Shown here in pieces: positions 35,616 to 43,871 of a DNA stretch of 64,000 nt. The notes under the pieces are model-generated. The model saw only the letters and a program-made list of their open reading frames with translations, was not told the DNA's origin and did not search any database. The position numbers were made by a program, and so were the translations under genes. Source of the stretch: Streptomyces ficellus (GTDB lineage Bacteria > Actinomycetota > Actinomycetes > Streptomycetales > Streptomycetaceae); contig NZ_JAUEPL010000002.1 in NCBI RefSeq assembly GCF_030406405.1, positions 124,001 to 188,000 on the forward strand. The letters are read 5' to 3'. The first letter of the stretch is position 1; each line of letters begins with the position of its first letter.

Positions 35616-36992
35616 ATGACCGCCCAGCCGAGCTCGCCGATCGCCGAGACCGTCGCTTCCCTCATACCCCGCGCCAAGGCCGAGCTCGCGGAGCTGGTGG
35701 CGTTCCAGTCGGTGGCGGATCCGGCCCAGTTCCCGCCGAGCGAGTGCGAGGCGGCGGCGGCATGGGTGGCGGACGCGCTGCGCGCGGAGGACTTCGAGGA
35801 CGTCTCGGTGTTCGAGACCCCGGACGGTTCGCGGTCGGTGTACGGATTCCTGCCCGGCCCCGAGGGCGCGCCGACGGTGCTGCTGTACGCGCACTACGAC
35901 GTGCAGCCGCCGCTGGACCTGGCCGGCTGGAACACCCCGCCGTTCGAGCTGACCGAGGGCGAGGACGGCCGCTGGTACGGGCGCGGGGCCGCCGACTGCA
36001 AGGGCGGCGTCATCATGCACCTGCTCGCGCTGCGCGCCCTCAAGGCGAACGGCGGGATACCGGTCGCCGTCAAGGTGGTCGCCGAGGGTTCGGAGGAGCA
36101 GGGTACGGGCGGTCTGGAGCGGTACGCGGAGGAGCACCCCGAGCTGCTGGCCGCGGACGCGATCGTGATCGGCGACGCCGGAAACTTCCGGGTCGGCCTG
36201 CCGACCGTCACGGCGACGCTGCGCGGCATGACGATGCTGCGGGTCCAGGTCGACACGCTGGAGGGCAACCTGCACTCCGGGCAGTTCGGCGGGGCGGCGC
36301 CGGACGCGCTGGCCGCGCTCATCCGCGTACTGGACTCGCTGCGTGACGAGGACGGTTCGACGACCGTGGACGGGCTGGAGGCGGAAGGCGAGTGGCGGGG
36401 CCTTCAGTACCCGGAGGAGGACTTCCGCAAGGACGCCAAGGTCCTCGACGGGGTGCGCCTGATCGGTGAGGGCACGGTCGCCGAGCGGTTGTGGGCGCGC
36501 CCGGCGGTCACGGTCATCGGGATCGACTGCCCGCCCGTGATCGGCGCCACCCCGTCCGTGCAGGCCACCGCGCGCGCCCAGATCAGCCTGCGGGTGCCGC
36601 CGGGCCAGGACGCCGCCGAGGCGACGAAACTGCTGGCCGCGCACCTGGAGGCGCACACTCCGTGGGGCGCGCGGGTGACGGTGGAGCAGGTGGGGCAGGG
36701 TCAGCCCTTCATGGCGGACGTCACGAGCCCGGCGTACACGTCGATGGGCGAGGCGCTGCGGGCGGCGTACCCGGGTCAGGAGATGCAGGTCGCGGGCATG
36801 GGCGGGTCCATTCCGCTGTGCAACACGCTGGCCGCGCTCTACCCGGACGCCGAGATCCTGCTGATCGGGCTGAGTGAGCCGGAGGCGCAGATCCACGCGG
36901 TGAACGAGAGCGTGTCGCCCGAGGAGCTGGAGCGCATGTCGGTCGCGGAGGCGCTGTTCCTGCTGAACTACGCCCGCTCGCGGCAGGGTTGA
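35616..36992 (+). CDS. M20 family dipeptidase
   Basis: 458 residues. Zinc ligands and catalytic residues appear as LLYAHYDVQPPLDLAGW (His, then Asp two on), YGRGAADCKGGVIMHLLALR (bridging Asp) and VAEGSEEQGTGGLE (catalytic Glu-Glu), with a terminal His in EAQIHAVNESV. An inserted dimerisation domain spans about residues 205-380. These are cytoplasmic metallodipeptidases of the DapE/CNDP type that hydrolyse dipeptides. ATG 35616 follows a GAGGAG ribosome site. Confidence 0.92.
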   Translation: MTAQPSSPIAETVASLIPRAKAELAELVAFQSVADPAQFPPSECEAAAAWVADALRAEDFEDVSVFETPDGSRSVYGFLPGPEGAPTVLLYAHYDVQPPLDLAGWNTPPFELTEGEDGRWYGRGAADCKGGVIMHLLALRALKANGGIPVAVKVVAEGSEEQGTGGLERYAEEHPELLAADAIVIGDAGNFRVGLPTVTATLRGMTMLRVQVDTLEGNLHSGQFGGAAPDALAALIRVLDSLRDEDGSTTVDGLEAEGEWRGLQYPEEDFRKDAKVLDGVRLIGEGTVAERLWARPAVTVIGIDCPPVIGATPSVQATARAQISLRVPPGQDAAEATKLLAAHLEAHTPWGARVTVEQVGQGQPFMADVTSPAYTSMGEALRAAYPGQEMQVAGMGGSIPLCNTLAALYPDAEILLIGLSEPEAQIHAVNESVSPEELERMSVAEALFLLNYARSRQG

Positions 36993-37060
36993 GCCGAGAG
37001 CGGATCCGCGCAGAGCGAAGGGGAGGGGCGGACGTACGGGGTACTGCGTAGGTTCGCGGC

Positions 37061-37768
37061 ATGGACTTCATCGAGGTGACGCCTCAGCTGTACATGTTCC
37101 GCTTCTCCATCGGCCAGGCGTATCTGTGGCGTGACGCGGACGACGACCTGACGCTGATCGACGCGGGCTGGGTGGACGCGGCACCGCGGATCGAGGCGGC
37201 GATACGCAGTGTCGGCCTCCGCCCGGAGGGCCTGCGGCGGATCGTGCTGACCCACTGCCACCGCGACCATGTGGGCGCGGCCGGGGAGCTCGCCGCGCGG
37301 AACGGCGCGCAGGTGCTGGCGCACGCCCTGGACGCGCCGGTCGTCCGGGGCGAGGCTCCCGTGCCCGAGCCCGTCCTGCTCGACTGGGAGGTTCCGCTGT
37401 ACGAGCACGGCCTCACCGTGCCGGTGGCGCCGCCGACCCGGGTGGACCGTGAGGTGACGGACGGGGACGAATTGGGGTTCGGCGACGGGGCGCGGGTGGT
37501 GCACACGCCCGGCCACACGGGCGGCTCGATCGCGGTTCATCTGCCGCGCCACGGTGTGCTGTTCGCGGGCGACACGGTGGCGTCGGTGGGGCAGGTGGGG
37601 CTGGGCGTCTTCCATGTGGACCCCGAGGCGGCCAAGGCGTCGATGCGCCGACTGGCCGCGCTGGAGCCGCGGACGGTGTGTTTCGGACACGGTGACCCGC
37701 TGACGACCGACGCGGCGGCGGTTCTGCGGACGGCGGCGACCCGTGACGCCACCGCCGCGCAGCCGTAG
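37061..37768 (+). CDS. MBL-fold metallo-hydrolase
   Basis: 235 residues with the metallo-beta-lactamase signature VLTHCHRDHVGAAGEL (His-x-His-x-Asp-His, with C in place of the usual first spacer), VVHTPGHTGGSIAVHLPRHG, LFAGDTVASVG and VCFGHGDPLT. The first two metal ligands, the bridging Asp and the last His are all there, so activity is likely. Substrates in this large family range from thioesters to lactones; this one cannot be assigned. It begins 69 bp after the dipeptidase stop on the same strand. Confidence 0.88.
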   Translation: MDFIEVTPQLYMFRFSIGQAYLWRDADDDLTLIDAGWVDAAPRIEAAIRSVGLRPEGLRRIVLTHCHRDHVGAAGELAARNGAQVLAHALDAPVVRGEAPVPEPVLLDWEVPLYEHGLTVPVAPPTRVDREVTDGDELGFGDGARVVHTPGHTGGSIAVHLPRHGVLFAGDTVASVGQVGLGVFHVDPEAAKASMRRLAALEPRTVCFGHGDPLTTDAAAVLRTAATRDATAAQP

Positions 37769-37937
37769 GCCCCCGGCCCCCAAGCCCACCGCGGCGCCCG
37801 GGGCCCCGGCGCACACGTCAGTCGGCGGGGAGCCCACCGCAGCCGTCGAGTCGAACGCCCGCCGACCGGGGCACCGCCGTGACGCGACCCTGGACGCGAC
37901 CGCCGGCCGACCGCCGCGCGGGCAGCAGACGCGGGCG

Positions 37938-38156
37938 CAGCCGACCGGGCGGCGCGGGCGGCGGACATGGGGTCAGCCGAGCGGGGCGCGCGGGCGGACA
38001 TGGGGTCAGCCCGACCGGGTGGCGCGGGCGGCGGACGTGGGGTCAGCCGAGCGGGACGCGCGGGCGGACGTGGGGGTCAGCCGAGCGGGACGCGCGGGCG
38101 GACGTGGGGTCAGCCGAGCGGGACGCGCGGGCGGACGTGGGGGTCAGCCGACCGGG
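37938..38156. repeat. Tandem array of 33-37 bp units carrying duplicated gene ends
   Basis: Seven units: TCAGCCGAGCGGGACGCGCG and variants begin at about 37938, 37973, 38006, 38043, 38077, 38110 and 38144. Read leftward, units encode R/V-P-L/V-G then TGA, the same as the end of the P-loop/Nudix gene, whose true stop is the unit at 38144. Central units are nearly identical, outer ones diverged. The preceding 37769-37937 is GC-rich with no gene. Confidence 0.9.
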
Positions 38157-39184
38157 ACGCCGGCTTCCAGGTTCAGTACGGTGCCGCGTTCGCGGGCGCG
38201 CAGCGCCCAGCGCAGCCGTTCGTAGCGCACCGGGGGCAGCAACCCGGACGCCTCCGCCTCGGTGACGAACCGCCAGCCGCGCAGTTCGGCGCCCGGCAGC
38301 AGGACCCGCTCGGCCTCGGCGGCGCTGATCCGACCGCCGTCGAAGAGGAGCCGCAGGCCGCCGTAACCGGGCGGGCGCGGCGGCTCCCAGTCCACGATCA
38401 ACAGCCTCGGTACGCCTGGCAGTTCGAGCCCTATCTCCTCGGCGACCTCGCGTATCCCCGCGCGGGCCGGTGCCTCGCCCGGCTCGACCACCCCGCCGGG
38501 GAACTCCCAGCCGGGCTTGTAGGTCGGGTCCACGAGCAGCACCCGGTCCCGCTCGTCGAAGAGCAGGACCCCGGCGGCGAGCGTCTCGCCGGCCGGCTCG
38601 GGGGTCTGCACGATCTCGCACGCGCCCGCCGCCCCGCTCCGTACGGCTTCCGCGATGGCCCGGGCGGTCTCGGACGGCGTGAGGCGGCTGTTGTCGATGG
38701 CGTAGGCGTCGGTGGACAGCCAGCCGTCGAGCGCCGCGCGGTACGGCTCGATGTGGCCGTACGCCCACTGCCGGATCCGCTCATGGCCCTTCGGGTCGTC
38801 GTCGCACGCCTCACGGCGGGCGATACGTCCACGCAGGATCGTTTCCTCCGGTGTCAGCACCACGTGATGCACGGCGATACGGCGAGAGGCGAGCCCACCG
38901 AAGATCTCGTCGCGGTACTCCTGGCGCAGCAGCGACATCGGCACCACCAGCACCCCGCCGATCTCGGCCAGCATCGCGGCGGCGGCGTCCACGACCATGC
39001 GCCGCCACATCGGCAGGTCCTGGTAGTCGGTCACCTCGGCGAGCCGCTTCTGCGGCAGCAGGTACCGCAGTGCCCCGCCGATGATCTCAGGGTCGTACAC
39101 GGTGCTGTTCGGGATCAGATCGATCAGTTCGCGCGCGGCACTGGTCTTGCCGGCACCGAACGCACCGTTGATCCAGACGATCAC
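38144..39184 (-). CDS. P-loop ATPase/kinase-like domain fused to a Nudix hydrolase
   Basis: 346 residues. Residues 1-185: VIVWINGAFGAGKTSAAREL (Walker A GAFGAGKT, about 7-14) with a later RIARREACDDDPKGHERIRQ lid-like region, similar to small nucleotide or gluconate kinases and chloramphenicol phosphotransferase-like folds. Residues about 195-346: a Nudix domain with box GGVVEPGEAPARAGIREVAE followed by EIGLELPG. The fusion suggests coupled phosphorylation and pyrophosphate hydrolysis of a nucleotide-like compound, which is inference. GTG 39184 follows GGAGGAGGGG. The C-terminal codons and stop are part of the repeat array. Confidence 0.85.
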   Translation of the reverse strand: MIVWINGAFGAGKTSAARELIDLIPNSTVYDPEIIGGALRYLLPQKRLAEVTDYQDLPMWRRMVVDAAAAMLAEIGGVLVVPMSLLRQEYRDEIFGGLASRRIAVHHVVLTPEETILRGRIARREACDDDPKGHERIRQWAYGHIEPYRAALDGWLSTDAYAIDNSRLTPSETARAIAEAVRSGAAGACEIVQTPEPAGETLAAGVLLFDERDRVLLVDPTYKPGWEFPGGVVEPGEAPARAGIREVAEEIGLELPGVPRLLIVDWEPPRPPGYGGLRLLFDGGRISAAEAERVLLPGAELRGWRFVTEAEASGLLPPVRYERLRWALRARERGTVLNLEAGVPVG

Positions 39185-39415
39185 GGTTCCCCCTCCTCCG
39201 TAGCCCCCAGTGGCTTGCCCGCAACACCCTGCCACGGAAACACGCGTGCGGAAGGGGGTGGCTGATCGCGGACACAACTGTGGCCGGGCTGTTGCGGTTT
39301 CTCCGCGCTCCAGAGGCCCGTGGAAACGTCCCACTGTACGAAGAGATGCCCGCAGGGGCCGTAACGCTCCCGTACGGAGTGTCGTTGGAGCGGGCGGATG
39401 GACAGGGGGTGCGGG

Positions 39416-39601
39416 ATGCAGCGCACGGTGTTGGAGAGGTTCCCGGCGGGAGGCCCGCGCGGCTCATGGCCCGCGGAGGAGTTCGCCCGGGCACGCCGCG
39501 ACGAGGGGCTGGCGGCAGAGGTCGTGATGGACCTCGACTCGGACGCGTTCCTGGTGATCGTGGCGCAGAGCCGCGTGCGCGTGGAAGCCGGCGCACGCTG
39601 A
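39416..39601 (+). CDS. Small conserved hypothetical protein
   Basis: 61 residues: MQRTVLERFPAGGPRGSWPA, EEFARARRDEGLAAEVVMDL and DSDAFLVIVAQSRVRVEAGA. A GGGGGTGCGGG ribosome site precedes the ATG at 39416. Composition and codon use are coding-like, with a predicted helix and a short beta strand. It has no membrane segment. I do not know its function. It is divergent from the P-loop/Nudix gene. Confidence 0.7.
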   Translation: MQRTVLERFPAGGPRGSWPAEEFARARRDEGLAAEVVMDLDSDAFLVIVAQSRVRVEAGAR

Positions 39602-39645
39602 GACGGCGTGAAAGCCCTCCACGCTGAGAGACGGCGTGAAAAGCC
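39595..39645 (+). repeat. Tandem duplication of a gene end including its stop
   Basis: ACGCTGAGACGGCGTGAAAG (39595) is repeated as ACGCTGAGAGACGGCGTGAA (39621), period 26 with a GA insertion. The TGA at 39599-39601 in the first copy is the stop of the small gene. Confidence 0.8.
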
Positions 39646-39748
39646 CGCTCACGCGCCGGGGCGGCGCACCCAATCGGCCCCTCCCGCACGCCACACCACG
39701 AGGCACGCCCCCTCCCCCGCATGCCGCCAGGGGCCGTCCCCGGCGCGG

Positions 39749-40708
39749 TCAGCCGCTGAAGGTCACCGGCGCCCGGCCGCGCGCCGCCGGGGTTGCGGCG
39801 GCGGCCGCGCCCAGGAGGCCCGCGTCCGTGCCCGTGAGCGCCGGGGCGACCGTGAGGCGCTGGACGAACGACAGCGTGGCGTAGTCGCGTATGAACCGCC
39901 GCAGCGGAGCGAACAGCACCTCGCCGGCGCCCGCGACTCCCCCGCCGATCACCGCGACGTCGATCTCGACCAGCGTCGCCGTGGCGGCTATCCCGGCCGC
40001 CAGGGCCCGGGCCGCCCGCTCGAAGGACGCGGTGGCCACCGGGTCGCCGGCGCGGGCCGCGGCGGCCACCGCGGCGGCGGTGGTGTCGCCGTCGGGCCCC
40101 GGGCGCCAGCCGTTCTCCAGGGCGCGGCGGGCGATGTTGGGCCCGCTGGCGATCCGCTCGACGCAGCCGCGCCCACCGCACGGGCACGGGTCGCCGTCCA
40201 GGTCGACGCTGATGTGGCCGATGTGACCGGCGTTGCCGGTCGGGCCGGTGTGGAGCCGGCCGCCCAGCACCAGCCCGCCGCCGACCCCGGTGGAGACCAC
40301 CATGCACAGGGCGTTGTCGTAGCCACGGGCGGCGCCCTGCCAGTGTTCGGCGGCCGTCATGGCGACACCGTCGCCGACCAGTTCCACGGGCAGGCCGCCC
40401 GTCGCCCGGCGGACCCGCTCGACCAGGGGATAGCCGCGCCAGCCGGGCACGTTGACCGGGCTGACCGTGCCCGCCGAGGCGTCCACCGGACCCGCGCTGC
40501 CGATGCCCACGGCGCCCGCGCCGGCCCACAGCGGGGACGCGGCCAGCTCGGCGAGGACCGCCTCGACGGCACGCATCACCGTCTCGCCGTCCTCCCGCGC
40601 CGGGGTCGGCCGCTGGGCCCGTACGAGAATCCTGCCGCTGTCGTCCACCAGCGCGCCGGCGATCTTGGTGCCGCCGATGTCCAGCGCGGCGACGAGGTGG
40701 GATTGCAT
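39749..40708 (-). CDS. ROK family sugar kinase (glucokinase-like)
   Basis: 319 residues. ATP-binding ALDIGGTKIAGALVDDSGR at the N-terminus, catalytic-type GDGVAMTAAEH, the ROK signature TGVGGGLVLGGRLHTGPTG, zinc motif CPCGGRGCVE (about residues 175-184) and IAVIGGG-like AVIGGGVAGAGE. No HTH domain, so this is an enzyme: a cytoplasmic sugar kinase (glucose, N-acetylglucosamine or N-acetylmannosamine). It is divergent from a LacI repressor with a shared operator at 40771, so its expression is probably sugar-controlled. Confidence 0.9.
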   Translation of the reverse strand: MQSHLVAALDIGGTKIAGALVDDSGRILVRAQRPTPAREDGETVMRAVEAVLAELAASPLWAGAGAVGIGSAGPVDASAGTVSPVNVPGWRGYPLVERVRRATGGLPVELVGDGVAMTAAEHWQGAARGYDNALCMVVSTGVGGGLVLGGRLHTGPTGNAGHIGHISVDLDGDPCPCGGRGCVERIASGPNIARRALENGWRPGPDGDTTAAAVAAAARAGDPVATASFERAARALAAGIAATATLVEIDVAVIGGGVAGAGEVLFAPLRRFIRDYATLSFVQRLTVAPALTGTDAGLLGAAAAATPAARGRAPVTFSG

Positions 40709-40770
40709 CGGTGTCGGATCCCCCGTAAGAGCGTGAGACTGCGGTTTCCCCGCTCAGTCTCCCGCTCGGT

Positions 40771-40782
40771 GACAACGTTGTC
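40771..40782. promoter_or_regulatory. LacI-type operator palindrome
   Basis: GACAACGTTGTC is a perfect 12-bp palindrome with the central CG typical of LacI/GalR operators. It lies in the 131-bp gap between the ROK kinase gene and the LacI gene, 15 bp before a TATGCT (40790-40795) that could be the -10 of the LacI gene. Likely the site of autoregulation and control of the kinase. Confidence 0.75.
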
Positions 40783-40839
40783 CAGGGCCTATGCTCGACG
40801 CCACAGCCTCGCACACCGACGACGACAGGACAGCGCACT

Positions 40840-41871
40840 GTGGCCGAAACCGCCCGCCACCCCGCCCACCGCTACGGAAACCGGCCCACCATGAAGGACG
40901 TGGCCGCCCGCGCGGGCGTCGGGCTCAAGACCGTCTCCCGCGTGGTGAACGGCGAGGCGGGCGTCACGCCCGACACCGAACGCCGCGTCCAGGAGGCCAT
41001 CGAGGCGCTCGGCTTCCGCCGCAACGACAGCGCGCGGGTGCTCCGCAAGGGGCGCACCGCCTCGATCGGCCTGGTCCTCGAAGACCTCGCCGACCCGTTC
41101 TACGGCCCGCTCAGCCGCGCCGTGGAGGAGGTCGCCCGGGCCCACGGCGCACTGCTGATCAACGGCTCCAGCGCCGAGGACCCGGACCGCGAGCAGGAAC
41201 TGGCGCTGGCGCTGTGCGCCCGCCGCGTCGACGGGCTGATCGTGATCCCGGCCGGTACCGATCACCGGTACCTGGAGCCGGAGATCAGGGCGGGTATCGC
41301 GACGGTCTTCGTGGACCGCCCGGCCGGGCGGATCGACGCGGACGTGGTGCTGTCCGACAGCTTCGGCGGCGCCCGCGCGGGCGTGGCGCACCTGATCGCG
41401 CACGGGCACCGCCGGATCGGGTTCATCGGCGACCAGCCGCGCATCCACACCGCCGTGGAGCGGCTGCGCGGCTACCGCGCGGCGATGGAGGACGCGGGCC
41501 TCCCGGTGGACGACGGCTGGGTGTCGCTGGGCTCGACCGATCCGGCGCGGGTACGGGAGGCGACGGCCGCGATGCTCGCGGGCCCGGAGCCGGTGACGGC
41601 GATCTTCGCCGGCAACAACCGGGTGACGGTGACGGTCGTGCGGGAGCTGGCGCCGCGCGAGCGCCCGGTGGCCCTGGTGGGCTTCGACGACATCGAGCTC
41701 GCGGACCTGCTGGGCATCACGGTCATCGCACAGGACGCCGCAGCCCTCGGGCGCACGGCGGCGGAGCGGCTGTTCCGGCGCCTGAACGGCTCCGACGACG
41801 CCCCCGCGCGCATCGAGCTGAAGACGGTCCTGATTCCGCGCGGCTCGGGCGAGATCCCGCCGTCCTCCTGA
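40840..41871 (+). CDS. LacI family transcriptional regulator
   Basis: 343 residues: HTH MKDVAARAGVGLKTVSRVVN and the hinge NDSARVLRKGRTASIGLVLE, then a periplasmic-binding-protein-like sensor (LADPFYGPLSRAVEEVARAH, VDGLIVIPAGTDHRYLEPEI, ALVGFDDIELADLLGITVIA). It should bind sugar or sugar phosphate. Divergent from the ROK kinase, with the palindrome GACAACGTTGTC between them. GTG 40840 follows ACAGGACAGC. It probably controls the kinase and itself. Confidence 0.92.
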   Translation: MAETARHPAHRYGNRPTMKDVAARAGVGLKTVSRVVNGEAGVTPDTERRVQEAIEALGFRRNDSARVLRKGRTASIGLVLEDLADPFYGPLSRAVEEVARAHGALLINGSSAEDPDREQELALALCARRVDGLIVIPAGTDHRYLEPEIRAGIATVFVDRPAGRIDADVVLSDSFGGARAGVAHLIAHGHRRIGFIGDQPRIHTAVERLRGYRAAMEDAGLPVDDGWVSLGSTDPARVREATAAMLAGPEPVTAIFAGNNRVTVTVVRELAPRERPVALVGFDDIELADLLGITVIAQDAAALGRTAAERLFRRLNGSDDAPARIELKTVLIPRGSGEIPPSS

Positions 41872-41946
41872 CGCCAGGTCAACCGGCCGATGTCCGCGCC
41901 GGGAACGGGCCGGGCGGCACGCCGGGGGCGGCCGGGAAGGGCCAGG

Positions 41947-41991
41947 GGCGGGCCGGGCGGCGGGCCGGGGGCGGGCCGGGCGGCGGGCCGG
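41947..41991. repeat. 22-bp GC-only direct repeat
   Basis: GGCGGGCCGGGCGGCGGGCC followed by GG occurs at 41947-41968 and 41970-41991 (period 23). It lies between the convergent LacI and kinase genes, in 140 bp of almost pure G and C, and the whole could act as a transcription block for both genes. Confidence 0.75.
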
Positions 41992-42011
41992 GCGTCGCTC
42001 CCCGGCCCCGG

Positions 42012-43796
42012 TCAGCAGACCGGAAGTCCCGGCACCGGTGCGTCGTTGTCGCCGCCCTTGATGTAGACGTCGCTGACGTACACATTGGTGTTGCCGCTGT
42101 CGTCGTCCGTTTTCGCCCACCAGACGTTGGTCCACTCGCCCGAGGTCTCGCGGCGGCCCAGATTGGCCTGGCAGTAGAAGTAGTTGGTGCCCGCGTTGAG
42201 GATGCCGGCCTCGCTGCCGTCGGCCCGGTAGGACTTCGCGGTGCGCCAGACCTGGCAGTTGTACTTGCCGCCGCCGATGGAGTGGCAGGCGGGCGCGGGG
42301 GCCGGGTCCGCCCCGCCGCCGGTCGTCGTGGTGCCGCCGGTGGACCCGCCGCCTCCCGTGGTGGAGCCGCCGGTGGTGCCCGAGCCCGCCGACCCCGATC
42401 CGCCTCCCGTGGAGCCCGCGTCGCCCGGGCCGCCGTCCGGGCCGCGGTCGGTGCCCCCGTCCGCTGCCGCTCCCCGGGCGGAGGCGTGCGGCTTCACCGA
42501 GGCCGTGGGGGACGTCGCCGCCGCCGTACCGGAGGGCTTGGCACTGGGCGTTCCGCCGGTCGCCGAGGGGCTGCTGCCCGGGTCGAGAGGGCGGCCGGCA
42601 GCGGCGGTCCCGCTCCGGTCGGCCTGCCCGCCCGCCAGTTCCTGACCGGTCGCGGACGTGTCGTCGCCCATGAAGGCGTACGTCACCCCTCCGCCCGCGA
42701 GCAGGACGGCCGCCGTCGCCGCCGCGACCAGCACCATGGGGCGGCGCTTGCGCCCAGCCCGCGCTGCGGCCGCGGCCGCAGCCGGAGCGGCGGCCGGTGC
42801 CGCAAAGGCAGCCGCAGCCGGAGCCGGAGCGGCGGGGGCGGGGGCGGCCGGAGCCGACCCGAAGCCCGGCGGCTGGTGCGGCAGCACTGTGCGCTCGGTG
42901 GGTACGTACGGCGCCGGGCCCGCCGGCGCCGCCTCCTGCCCGGCCGCCACCGCCTCCAGCAGCCGCGCCGCCGTCGCCGCGTCCGGTCGCCGCGCCGGGT
43001 CCTTGTGCATCAACTGCCGCAGTACGGGGGCGAGGGCGCCCGCCCGCCGCGGCTCCGGCAGCGGATCGACGACGATCGCGGTGAGCGTCGACCACGTCGA
43101 CGTACGCCGGAAGGGCGAGGCGCCCTCGACCGCCGCGTACAGCGTGGCGCCCAGCGCCCAGATGTCGGACGCGGGTCCCGGTTCCTGTCCCTGCGCCCGC
43201 TCGGGGGCCAGGTAGTCGAGGGAGCCGACCAGCTCGCCGCTGCGCGTGAGGTGGGTGGTGGAGCCGTCACCGGGGTCGTCCATGGCGGCGATGCCGAAGT
43301 CCGTGAGGACGACCCGCCCGCCCCGGTCCAGGAGGACGTTGCCGGGCTTGACGTCGCGGTGGAGCACCCCCACCCGGTGAGCGGCGTCCAGCGCCTCCAG
43401 CACCTTGGCGCCGATCGCGGCGGCCTCGCGCGGGTCCATGACGCCGCGTTCGCCCAGGACGTCGTCGAGGGAGGGCCCGTCGATGAGCTCCATGACGATG
43501 ACCGGCCGGCCCTCGTGCTCGGCGACGTCGTGGACGGAGATGACCCCGGGGTGGCGCACGCGCGCGGCGGCCCGCGCCTCGCGCTGCATCCGCAGCCGCA
43601 GGTCGGCCAGTTCGGGGCCGGAGGAGTCCGTGTACGTACGGAGCTCCTTGACGGCCACCTCACGGCCCAGTACCTCGTCCAGCGCGCGCCACACGACGCC
43701 CATGCCGCCGCGGCCCAGCTGCCGGATCACCCGGTAGCGCCCGGCGATCAGTTCGTTCTCCCCCGAAGACACCGCTGCCCCGTTCCTCTGTCGCAT
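42012..43796 (-). CDS. Membrane-anchored Ser/Thr protein kinase
   Basis: 594 residues. Kinase domain about residues 18-275: glycine loop LGRGGMGVVW, lysine VAVKEL, catalytic loop HRDVKPGNVLL, DFG in LTDFGIAAM, APE in YLAPERAQ. Then an Ala/Pro-rich juxtamembrane part, one membrane helix RPMVLVAAATAAVLLAGGG (about 350-370), a Ser/Gly/Thr linker of about 130 residues and a folded extracellular domain with four cysteines (CHSIGGGKYNCQVW, NYFYCQANLGRR, final VPGLPVC). A PASTA-free PknB relative that probably senses an external ligand. The start may be ATG 43796 or, with the better AGAGGA ribosome site, GTG 43772. Confidence 0.9.
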   Translation of the reverse strand: MRQRNGAAVSSGENELIAGRYRVIRQLGRGGMGVVWRALDEVLGREVAVKELRTYTDSSGPELADLRLRMQREARAAARVRHPGVISVHDVAEHEGRPVIVMELIDGPSLDDVLGERGVMDPREAAAIGAKVLEALDAAHRVGVLHRDVKPGNVLLDRGGRVVLTDFGIAAMDDPGDGSTTHLTRSGELVGSLDYLAPERAQGQEPGPASDIWALGATLYAAVEGASPFRRTSTWSTLTAIVVDPLPEPRRAGALAPVLRQLMHKDPARRPDAATAARLLEAVAAGQEAAPAGPAPYVPTERTVLPHQPPGFGSAPAAPAPAAPAPAAAAFAAPAAAPAAAAAAARAGRKRRPMVLVAAATAAVLLAGGGVTYAFMGDDTSATGQELAGGQADRSGTAAAGRPLDPGSSPSATGGTPSAKPSGTAAATSPTASVKPHASARGAAADGGTDRGPDGGPGDAGSTGGGSGSAGSGTTGGSTTGGGGSTGGTTTTGGGADPAPAPACHSIGGGKYNCQVWRTAKSYRADGSEAGILNAGTNYFYCQANLGRRETSGEWTNVWWAKTDDDSGNTNVYVSDVYIKGGDNDAPVPGLPVC

Positions 43797-43871
43797 CGTC
43801 GCATCAGTCGATACGGCGTACAGAGTACGGGGCAGCTGTGACAGTGCCGATGGGTGGCGGCGGTTGCGCGG

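Noticed and set aside
40791..43841. 1016-codon rightward open frame over LacI and the kinase
   Set aside because: It is out of frame with both supported genes and consists of Arg/Gly/Pro-rich sequence without domains.
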